From positions 4,658,719 to 4,722,718 of the forward strand of contig JAVDOI010000016.1 of the NCBI GenBank assembly GCA_032191485.1: 64,000 nt of DNA, given 5' to 3'. This document shows, piece by piece, positions 38,363 through 61,690 of the stretch; the first letter of the stretch is position 1, and every line of letters starts with the position of its first letter. The stretch is from Leptoclinus maculatus (Eukaryota; Chordata; Actinopteri; Perciformes; Stichaeidae). The notes below the pieces were generated by a model. It was not told the origin of the DNA, ran no database searches, and saw only the letters and a program-made list of their open reading frames with translations. Position numbers and translations under genes: made by a program.

Positions 38363-39394
38363 CACACTCTGTGATGGGTGTGTTCTTCCTGCACTTCAGG
38401 ATACAGTGTTTGGCACTGGGAGCCCACATTGAATTTCACATAACACACATTTAGAAAATTATAACTGTGGAAATCGCTTCAAGATTCCAGGGAAAACATT
38501 GTTTTGAAATCTTGGCCTCTACAAAGGTCTGGGTAGATTTTCTGGTTTGGCAGTAATATCAGGGCAGGAATAAGACTTTCTGCCTCATTTTGAAGCCAAC
38601 GCAGAGTTGACTGCTACATTCTTCCTTTGACCTTTTGTGACAAATAAACAGAAGTGAATTATAATCTAGAATATATTTAACATCCAGATTAGCCCCCTTT
38701 TCTTTTGTTTTAAAGTAGGACAAATCCTTTTATTCCACATTGTCTGACAGTATCATACGTAATAAGTATTTGTTTGTTTCAGCTCATCAGTGAAGCTATA
38801 TAATGTTAACACTGAGTGAAATATTAAAACACAAGAGGGCTGCACCATTTAATGAAATGGAAATATTGTCAATGGATTGTGCATCGTTTATGCACAAGAT
38901 TAAGGAATAATAAGATTTGGAAAACTTTGGGATCTTCAATTTAATCTCCACAGTTTTGTGGGTTTGAACATTGTTTGGCTGCACATCGTGAGTTTGTACT
39001 TACTGACCCACCAGCGGGTCAGTGAAGTTTATTTAAGAAAGTTTGTTTTTAGGTTTCTTTACTGTTCTGTAAGAGAGTTTTGCTTGCTACAAAAAAGTCT
39101 TATTTCTCTGAAGAATTGTTTTTTTTTTTCATTATGAGAAAGAGGCTGTTAAGCTAGATCACCAAATATAAACACAAATTCAATACTTACTGCTGTTTGA
39201 GTAACATTTGTGACCCATTTTTAAAGATCTTCCCTATCAATAGACTTGAGTCTAAGTGCCACAGACAGGCTGGGGAAGTTGAAAATGTTGTTGGTTTGGT
39301 CTCCAAAATATAGAATATTGCAGTCAGATAAACATAAAATGTGTAGTGGGCATGAACAAACGTATGTCGTTGTTAAAAGACTTAGAAGTTACTT

Positions 39395-39700
39395 TAAAGC
39401 AATAGTTTGAGATTTTTGGGAAATAAACTTCTTTGCTGTCTTGCTCTGAATTAGATGAGAAGAGATATCCATCAGATGTGTACGGTAAATAAGCTACCCA
39501 GGAGACAATTAGCTTAGCTTAGCTTAGCACAAAGACTGGTAGCAGGGGGAAACAGCTAGCCTGGCTCTGTTCTCTGTCCTCTGTCCTACCAGCAGCTCTG
39601 AAGCTTAGTAAATAAATGTAATCTGTACAAAAAACAAAGTGTAAAGCCAAGAAACAGCCCGGCACACGAAACCCAGTAATGCTAAGCTCAAACAAACTGG
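39395..39700 (+). mobile_element. Partial second copy of the GCTTAGCTTAGC foldback family
   Basis: It shares AGCTTAGCTTAGCTTAGCAC and AAAGACTGG, then GGGGGAAACAGCTAGCCTGGC, with the arms of the element at 24.2 kb. It starts with AAAGCAATAGTTTGAGATTT, the family's terminal sequence. The opposite arm is missing or degraded. Confidence 0.7.
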
Positions 39701-41538
39701 AACTTAGTGATCACGCTTCATCTCCACACTGCAGTAGAGAGAAGACATAAAGCAAAATAAAGTAGAAAGAAGGAGGACATGTATGAAGATGGAGTGCTGC
39801 TCTTTGTTTTTCCCGCAGGACCAAAAACTGTTAACGCCACACTTCCTTTTGTCAGGAGTACATACTTTCTGTGTCCTGGCTTTAGACTTTCCACCCCCAT
39901 AAGATAAAAATAAATGAGCGTCTGACCACATGTCTGGATTAGGAATCCCTGACTTGGACCTGAGGTGATTTAAACCTCAAACATTAGGCTTAAGTTTTGT
40001 AGGTCAGGGGTGAAGTTTGCCCCGTTAAAACATTCACTGTCTTTCTTTTTACTCTCAGAAGAAAACATGTCAGAAGTTCACAGGATGACAAGCGACATCC
40101 TTCAGTCAATCCAGCATCATAAGCAGTTGAAGTGTTTATCTGGGACACATTTAGCAGTTTTCCATCACAACAGACTTCCCGAGAATGTTTCTATTACATA
40201 ACACAGATGCAGGAATGTAATGTAACATGAGAATATACTGTTAAGCAAGGCTCGGCTTTCTCTTGCCTTTACGGACTAACTACAGGTCACAAACATACAA
40301 TGTACCAGCTGTTAAAGAAGCACACACTAAATGGTCATCAATGCTATACAAGTTTAGTAAGTTTCCCAGTTTTCTGATGTGTGACTTACCTCGAGTTGCT
40401 GCTGAAGAGCTGATATGTGAATGCGTCAGCTTGAGGCTGGGATGGGGAGGAAAAATCACACATCCAGCTGACGTCAGATTGGGGGAAGTATCCCACAAAG
40501 GAAGCTGTAACTCATTTCAAGTGCAGACTGAGTTCAGCCTCAAGTACTGCAGACAAATGTTCTTATAACAGACTTGAAGCAGAGAGAATCCCACAGATCA
40601 ATTAGGCTTGTTCTATTGAGATAAAGGTACCTAGAGGTGTACTAATATTTGTTTATACATTTTTTGTTAATCTCATATAGGTATGGTCAGTCTCACAGCC
40701 AAAAGTAGGCTTTAATAGCATTTTCTAAATTGTATTTTAAAATATGTAGTTCTGTTGGGTTATGAGAAAGTCAGACTGCTTATACGGTATTTTTAATAAT
40801 CTATCTATCAGTAAACTTAACACAATTTCCCGACAGAAAATGAGGAGAAAAAAAGACTGCTGGGAAAACCCAGTAATTTCCCAGTAACGTGACATTGACG
40901 CTAGCTGCATTCAGGTACAGCCGGAAATAGCAGAATTACAACTTGAAAAACCCTGTCGGACTTTAAGATTTATTAGAGCAACGTTGGCAGTAAATTATGG
41001 TAAAACCGTTTTTGTTGCTTTGTAGCATATGCCAAGTATGATACCGACGAGTTTTTTCTCCTTCAGAATTAAGTAGTTTTACTTTCTTAGGTTGTATTTC
41101 ACAGATAGAGATATCAATTTGAGATTTGAGAAGCGTATAAATATGTTTAAACACTATTTGAGGTAATGACTTGTAACACAAAACTGAAAGGAAAAAATAA
41201 TAATAAACAAATACAACATGAATTGTATCTTTATTTGTGCTTTTATGAATCATCTTTATGCCACTTTATTTCTCAAATCAAGCAATAAGCAAAATTGGCA
41301 TAGTTTTGTATTTGGAAGCGTCAATTTACGAGGTTCAGTGAACGCAACATCCGGTATTGGATCAGCGGATGTGAAAACTGGTGAATGTGGGAGAAGCACT
41401 GCTGCTGCTCAGCCTATTGTTGTTCTTCCTCTACAGCTTCCTCTACAGTTTCCCAATGAACCATTAGATTACGCAGTGTCTCTATTTCATGCTCACGTTG
41501 AGGAAAGAAAACAACGAGCATCGGATCGCCTGTTAAAT

Positions 41539-51802
<10,264 letters not shown>

Positions 51803-52575
51803 AGGTGGAACCTCTGAACATTGTGGCTCATTGAATGTTCGACATTAGGTCAAATATGACTGAACAGCGACTTGCTGTCTTGGTTACAAATGTCCGGTGG
51901 TTTGGTTTGTGACGTTTCCCTCTTGTTAGTGCACCTTAACACTCTGGGGTCTTCAAACGGATCATTCCTAACACTGCTAGTAGCTGAGAAAGTGCCTTAT
52001 ATTAACGCGATTGATGAAGTTAGCTTCATGATGCACACAATCCCACACAATGACTCAAAGGAACTTAACTGTGCTGCATCTCCTGTAAGCCATACTGAAA
52101 TACTAACCAGTGATAACATTTACATACTGTTTCATAAACATCTGTTAATCATGCATTATCTATTTGCCTGTGATGCATGCACACAGGCATGACTATACAA
52201 TACTGTAATCTCTGTGGAATAGTCTGAATACTGAGAATTTCATTTTTGCTTATTTGCACTTTTTATTATTTGCGTTTTCTACCTTGAATCGAATCCTTTT
52301 GCTTGTCATTAGGCCCGGAGCACCTTAAAGCCCCAGTGAACCGGAAGTTAGAGCATCTTTAACTTCTATAATGTGACCTTTTTCTTAGTAAAATGTAATA
52401 TTTGGGCGGGTGTCGTTGACAGGTGGGTGTGGCTTAACAAATACAGAGCTTCCTATTACACCTCCTTTTCCCGCTGGTAGATCAGGAGGAGGAGAACGAG
52501 GGAGAAATTAATAAATTCCTCAATCACTTAAAGCCAAACACGTTTAGTCCTGCTGTATGGTATCGCTCTGCGGAA

Positions 52576-52596
52576 GGGGGGGGGGGGGGGGGGGGG
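52576..52596 (+). repeat. G21 homopolymer in the ifngr1 3' UTR
   Basis: Twenty-one consecutive G. A second G21 run is at 62,818-62,838. Both are quadruplex-capable and their true lengths are uncertain. Confidence 0.9.
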
Positions 52597-53036
52597 AGAC
52601 AACGGGATGGAAAATGTATCTTCTGTTTCACTCGGCCTTTAAATCCATCGAAGCAGTTTGAGAACTGCAGACACGTTTCTCATGAAATGAGTTGCGATCT
52701 TGCACCTTGTGCCTTGTGTCCGCGCTTTAGTCAGTTTTTGAGTCACTTCATGTTTTGTAATGTAACTTTTTTTGTTTTTGTTTTCAGTAACTTAGAACAT
52801 ACAGATGTCGAGTTAAAGGGATCTGTTTATTACTCACTGCTGAATATATGAATACAGAGTCTGGCTGAAGTGAACCCACAACACATTTTAAGTGATACTG
52901 ACGATGAAAAAAGGGAATTGGTGCTTTTATTTGTACATTTTTCGGTCCACCAATTTCAAATTGGAAAGGACTGATTTAATTTCCATCCTGAGTGATTGTC
53001 TGAGCGTGATGATGTTTGAATGTGTTGATAGATTTG

Positions 53037-53042
53037 AATAAA
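53037..53042 (+). promoter_or_regulatory. ifngr1: Poly(A) signal of ifngr1
   Basis: AATAAA about 1.24 kb past the ifngr1 stop codon, followed by a T-rich stretch. The implied 3' UTR (51,803 to about 53,060) holds no second frame of note but includes a 21-G run. A later AATAAA near 53,220 is an alternative. Confidence 0.55.
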
Positions 53043-53639
53043 CGGCCAGCTAATTCAACTCGAGCACTTGATTCTCTAATTTATCTCTGTTTATTATCCT
53101 TTCTCAGTATCTATCTGATCTCTCTGCATCTGTCCACATAATGTTTCCCTTTCTGTCTGCAAACTACTGTGTTTATTTGTTTGTCTCCTGTCATTTTTTA
53201 TAAGCGTTACATACTTTCAATAAAAAAACAAGATAAAGGTATTTCGCAGCCCTTTTCTGTTCGTATCTCCAAATTAAGGGATTTTGAATGTGAACATATC
53301 TGATGAACTGAAGCATCAAGTGTTACTTTATGTGTTGAGAAAATTCTCCTACATCTACAGCTAAATAAAGTATTTTTTTTATTTTGAAAGCATATTTAAA
53401 AACCCTCTTGATCAGCTGGAAAATGTATTGTCACAAACTCATGAAAAGTTGACTTTTTAGAGACGCTACAAACATGATGATCTTATAGAATATGATGCAT
53501 TGCTGTAGATTAAACTACCCAACAGTATATAAAGGAGCTAAAAATAGCCCCACCGTAAACATGTACAGCAATCGAATGCAACATCCACTTTAATATTAAT
53601 CCAGCGTCATATATACATTAGTAAATCACCATTAGGCGG

Positions 53640-53780
53640 CATCATATATACTTTGAAGTGAATCTAGCTGATAATACTTTTACGGAAGTAAGGTTTTAAT
53701 TGGATGACTTCTACTTTTAGTGGAGTATTTTCACAGTGTGGTGTTCATACTTTTACTACTCTGAATACTTCTTCCACAGC
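53640..53780 (-). mobile_element. Third copy (inverted) of the GGTGGAAGAAGTACT family
   Basis: Read on the minus strand it gives GTGGAAGAAGTATTCAGAGT and TAAAAGTATGAACACCACAC, then AAAATACTCCACTAAAAGTAG, the same family order. It lies in the ifngr1-il22ra2 intergenic region. Confidence 0.65.
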
Positions 53781-54234
53781 TGGTGTTTTCCAATCTTATG
53801 TTGTCGTCACCAAATTCCTGTATGTGAAATGCAGACCCTTCAGGAAGGGAAGTTGGTATTTCAGTTCAGTGAATCAGCCAAATTGCAGCCGAGTGATTAC
53901 TGTCACTACGTAAATCACTCCGTCAGATGCTGTCACGTTAGTATGTAAAGGAAGAAGCACACATGTCATGAGGACGTTTCATGACATTTGGGCAACCACG
54001 TTGTTCCTTCTTCTGAAACCAGTAATTTGAGTGACAAGGAAGACCTCTTTTGTGTGTGTGTGTGCGTAGATGTCTGTCCGGGATGTTTCCTTCCTCTTTG
54101 CTGTCTGTGTGTGGGAGTAGGGAGACCTATTTTGTTTCCAGTAACAGACTTCACTATTAGGTGTGTATCCTCAAATCACTCTTGGTATCTGGTTTGCAGG
54201 GTTTTCTTTGCAGGGTTTTTGGTAATCTACAGCA

Positions 54235-54380
54235 GTTAAACCATATTTAACTGCTGTGGAGCAACTTGTGTGTTGCTCAAGGACACTTTGACATGTGGAC
54301 AGTAGGAGGTGGGGATAGCCAACCTTATGGTTAAAGGACGACCGGCTCTACCCACTGAACCACAGCCGCCACAGTTTTGT
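54235..54380 (+). mobile_element. Dispersed repeat between ifngr1 and il22ra2
   Basis: It contains TGTTGCTCAAGGACACTTTG, ACATGTGGACAGTAGGAGG and CTCTACCCACTGAACCACAG, typical of a fish dispersed repeat with this order of blocks. It has no coding capacity. Confidence 0.55.
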
Positions 54381-54654
54381 CCGATATACTCCCACAGCCC
54401 TGTCAGATCAAGTACAACACCATCAACACCACTCCTCATGTTCAACATGTGTTCATCTGAACTGAAAGTTTTTTCACAGTTGAACTTTAATGTTTAGGTC
54501 AGTTTGGCTCTTACTTTTATGTATTCCAGCTTCACTGTTCATGTGTACAACCAACATTTAGATTAATGTATCCATTACTCTAGCTATCAATTTGACCACT
54601 TTTAGCTGTTTCTCTGCTCACTAGGTACGTTTTCACGCACACTCTATTTTTTGT

Positions 54655-54785
54655 TGAGACTATGTTTTGGCATTTTTGCCTTTATTCTGAAAGTCAGTGA
54701 GAGAGAGAGAGGTTTATAATGTGCAACAAAGGTCCCCCCGGGCCGAGATTTGAACCATTGAGTGCTGGTTCACCCTGTTATTACT
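54655..54785 (+). mobile_element. SINE-like dispersed repeat fragment
   Basis: GGCATTTTTGCCTTTATTCT is followed by a GAGAGAGA tract, then CCCGGGCCGAGATTTGAACC, which recalls the T-arm of a tRNA-related sequence. It matches a common fish repeat. The tRNA link is an inference. Confidence 0.5.
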
Positions 54786-56264
54786 CAATATGTGGAAACA
54801 TTTCTTATTCCAATACTAATTACTATGTTTTGAAGATCAGTATGTACCCTATATCTGCTTCTGTGCCCCGGGCTGGGAATCACTTATCATAGTGTGGTGC
54901 GGATCCTTTGGGTGATTAAAAGTCACCTAAGCTGCGTTAATGCTGTGGGACCAGGATGTACAAGTTTTACTAACACGGCATAAAGTTACACTGAATTAAG
55001 TATGATTGACAAGAATATAACTAAATCTGTTAAAAGTTTTTAAAAAAACGTGATTAAAAACAAATGTACACTTGATAAAGTTCAGTCCAACTGTAATGAG
55101 AAAATCTGAATTTGAATTTGCACAGTCACGATGTATTTTAAGGTTTTGCAGAACAATGATTATATAATCTCATCCGCTTCTGTCGATATTTATAAACCCA
55201 TTAGCAATATAGTTAATAATTAACACGAAGTGGAACCATAAAGTGCGAGAAAAGAAGTAGATAAGATGTCCCTCTTCCTTTCTCTCCCTCTCTCTGTTGT
55301 CACCATCATTATGCAACACATTTCCAGTAAACTGTTGGTTTCCAGGCAAATGTTTGGTCAGTTGATGGTTATCGTTCAACTAACAAATACTTGTAACTGT
55401 GTCAACCTGAAGCAGAACAGTGTGGCATTTCTTCTGTCCTGCAGAGAACAAACAAACGACTGTTACGAGAAATACGTCCTCACAGAACTCACAGAGCTTC
55501 ATTTGAAGAATGTATTAATGGGCCTTTTTTCATGAAATAATAAAACGAATTATTGCTAAATTCCATTTAGCTGCTTTATTTTCAGGGTCCTGGTATTGTG
55601 CAGGCTGGCTCACTGTCGCACTGCCATGTCGTACTTGGACATTTGAGTAGAATAGTGTTAATACTTTTTCTATTATAAGAAGTCAAAGTGTGTGCTGTGA
55701 AAAAAAGGGACTATTAGAGAACATTCATGCCTGATTTTACATTATTTTAAAATGTCAACTTGAGAAAAGATGTCAGTCAAATCCAAAGAGTGACGAGGCA
55801 TATTTAGCTGTGAGGTGTAATGTCAGCAAAAGCAGTACAGCTTTGTGTCTTTTGTGTCCAAAAATTCACACATTTCTCATTCGCACATGAACAGAAACAT
55901 ATGAGATACATGCATGAAAAGAAAAATGCATATTTTATTTTAACAGGATTTCAAGTGGGCTTGTTTTGTTACTTGTTTTGCTGATACATAGTTCAAATTG
56001 TATTGTAAGTGGTGGTGGTGGTGGTGGTCAGCTTTCAGAGGGGGCATGACAGAACAAAGTTTAAGAACCACTGTGTTGAGCAATGAACACAAATGTACTT
56101 GTCGTCAGAAATGCCATACATGGTCGCCTCCTCGTTTGTTTCCACGCTCCTACACATGCATAATGGAATTTAAAAAACAGGAAGTTGATGGTATGTTAAA
56201 GGCCGGCCGTGTTGCCTGCAGCATCAGTCCAGTGTGTCTTTCGTCCTCAAACTGCCTCAACGCC

Positions 56265-59344
<3,080 letters not shown>

Positions 59345-59357
59345 TCACACAGGTATG

Positions 59358-59358
<1 letters not shown>

Positions 59359-59447
<89 letters not shown>
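59359..59447 (+). repeat. (AC)44 tract at the 5' end of the il22ra2 3' UTR intron
   Basis: A pure AC run of 89 bases beginning 7 bases into the intron that follows the stop-codon exon. Confidence 0.95.
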
Positions 59448-59448
<1 letters not shown>

Positions 59449-59731
59449 CTGGTAGTGTTTAGATGACCTAAAGAAACTCATCTTCCTCATTATTTCTATA
59501 CATTTTCAGTTTGTTGATATGAATGAGCTTGTTGATCTCAGTAGTAGAAAGCTATTTGATCCGTGAGAATGTGGCACAAGTGTCTGCGTCGTGCGATTGT
59601 GTCCGAGCCGGACAACATTGTTTGAGTGTGAAAGGTAACCTCTCCGCTGTAACAAAAGATTACCAAATGAGAAGTCAAGGATCAGTTGTCGCACGACATT
59701 GGCCTGAGGCAGTGGGACAGAAAGAGGGAGG

Positions 59732-59743
59732 GAAAATGAAACT
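59732..59743 (+). promoter_or_regulatory. Perfect ISRE/IRF-type motif in the il22ra2 3' UTR intron
   Basis: GAAAATGAAACT fits the interferon-stimulated response element pattern GAAANNGAAACT at every specified base. It lies 390 bases past the il22ra2 stop codon. Function is inferred from sequence only. Confidence 0.45.
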
Positions 59744-59946
59744 CCTGGAGGAGAAATCTTAGCAGGAGAGTTTCTCCACAATGACTATAATTACCTCTGC
59801 TCACCCCACCCTTTGCACTTTTTAAAAAAAAATCTGCAACGGATTTGTGGAGCGCTGATAATGTCATTCTGTAAAGTCATTCCTTTTGATTATTATTCCT
59901 CTGTGCCATTAATTCATCTTTTCTCTTCCTCTTCTCTTTGCTGTAG

Positions 59947-60045
59947 ACGAACTGGACAAGCTGGACTTTTCATCCATCAGTTCAGCTTTAATTATCCTTT
60001 CGCTACCTCCGTGTCAATAAAAGTGCTGCACTTTATCCTCAAAAG
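59947..60045 (+). other. il22ra2: Predicted il22ra2 3' UTR exon with poly(A) signal
   Basis: A strong acceptor (CTCTTTGCTGTAG at 59,946) is followed within 75 bases by AATAAA at 60,016-60,021. Together with the donor just past the stop codon, this predicts a short non-coding last exon. The 3' boundary is approximate. Confidence 0.6.
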
Positions 60046-60784
60046 CATTAAGGACCTGACATGTTGAATTGTGTAGGTACACTTTTGATGTCAGCCTCCA
60101 GGACACTGCATTGTTTCAGCCAAGAAGAGATTTTTTTTGAATACATTTTGTTAGAAATAGTTTAAAGATAATCTTAACTCCAGGTCCACTTTCCAGCTTT
60201 TGCCCCCCTCAGTGAATCAGAGAGGTAACTCCTTCCGCTGGTGATGATGATGATGTGAAATGTGGTTCAAAGCTCTGAAAAAAGCTATCGAGTAGACCTC
60301 GAGTTAAGATTATGTTGTTAATATCTTTTTACTTTTGTTTTGTCGTTTTCATGAAGCCCAGCTTATCTTTCAGACACACTACAAGCACAATGAAGAAGAG
60401 CAGTTTATGTGAACTTATTCTTCCAACTGACTCCAGTAACCAGAAATCATTTCACACGACATCAGTGAATCACACATTTAGCAAGTTTATGTATTTGTTT
60501 TTGTTTTAACATTTCACTTTGTTTCCTTTGAATGGAGGAAAAAAAAAAATCATTCAAGGATGCAGTTTATACTGTCTTAATACTGTGACCACAATTTGTA
60601 CTTGTTTTCCCTTCCGCACAGCAACTCTCAATGAATGTCATCTAAACTTTAACAGAAACCTGAGCCAAAATATCACGGGAGCTTTACTGTGTTTACGCTT
60701 CAACTGTATTCAGATGCAAAACTTGTAATGTATTGTGTATTTGTTGTATGTATCATGTTACAAATAAAGGCACAATAATTGACT

Positions 60785-61690
60785 ACACTGGTATATTCTG
60801 CCCCATCTGTCATACTATACTGGGTCTTTTTTATGACTTTTTATTACATACTATACTATTACTTTTTGATATACTATAACTTTTTTCAACATACTTTACT
60901 ACAAGATTTTTGGACATACTCTACTATGATGTTTTTAAAACATACTTGACATATGACTTTTTTATTTTATGCTTTACTGTGAATTTTTCATCATACTATA
61001 CTACGACTCTTTTCGACGTTCTATAATATTACTTTTTTATTTGCTATACTATGACGTTTTCATGACTTTTTCAAATGGGATGCGACCCTCCACCCCAGTC
61101 ATGCTCCTCATTCATCATCGGATTGCAGCAACTCCCTTCATCACCACCACCACCACCAGTGTCTGGACTCCAGGCGGATTCTGCCTATCTGACCTCAGCA
61201 TCACGAGCCCTCGATTATCCTACTTCAGGAGTCCAGTCGCCAAAGACTTTGCCCTATTCAAGTTTTATGCATGTGTAATAAATTATTGTTCAATTATAAG
61301 GAAGTCTCTCCTGATTGAAATACTATACTATGATTTTTCTCCTCACACTATACTATGATTTTTTTACATGCTCTACTAGGACTTATTTATGACCTCTTTC
61401 ATCATGCTATAATATGACATTTTTGATATACCATACTTTGACTTTTTCATGAGTTTATCAACATACTAAATTATTACTTTTTTTTTCCGACATAATATAT
61501 TATGGAGTTTTAATGACATACTCTACTTTGAAGTTTTTTATGACTTTTTTCAACGTCCTATACTATGACTTTTAAATGACATTTTTTGATGTGCTGTACT
61601 GTGACTTCATCATGAGTTTATCAACATACTAAACTATTACTTTTTTTCAACATGCTATATTATGACTTCTTTCGACATAATATAATACTA
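60785..61690. repeat. Degenerate tandem array of TACTATACTATGACTTTTT-like units
   Basis: Blocks of CATACTATACTA and (T)GACTTTTTT recur about every 25-35 bases with strong sequence drift, from about 60,785 to 61,080 and from about 61,315 to 61,690. The two parts are separated by about 235 bases of unrelated, more GC-rich sequence. It lies about 0.75 kb past the il22ra2 3' end. Confidence 0.7.

Larger units (their letters stand above)
37137..41538. other. Intergenic region upstream of ifngr1
   Basis: It holds the repeats at 37.4, 37.8 and 39.4 kb, a CA run and AT-rich DNA. The ifngr1 promoter must lie near 41.2-41.5 kb; no TATA box is obvious there. Confidence 0.6.
53060..56264. other. Intergenic region between ifngr1 and il22ra2
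   Basis: It holds dispersed repeats at 53.6, 54.2 and 54.7 kb and a (GGT)n run at 56,010-56,028. The il22ra2 promoter should lie in its last few hundred bases. An 89-codon frame at 55,266-55,535 has no recognisable features. Confidence 0.6.

Noticed and set aside
41218..41538. Longer ifngr1 start 107 codons upstream
   Set aside because: The signal peptide begins exactly at Met 41,539. The upstream frame has no receptor-like content and is best read as 5' UTR or promoter.
54655..54785. Functional tRNA gene
   Set aside because: Only a T-arm-like CGAGATTTGAACC string is present; no cloverleaf could be formed, so it is a repeat fragment.
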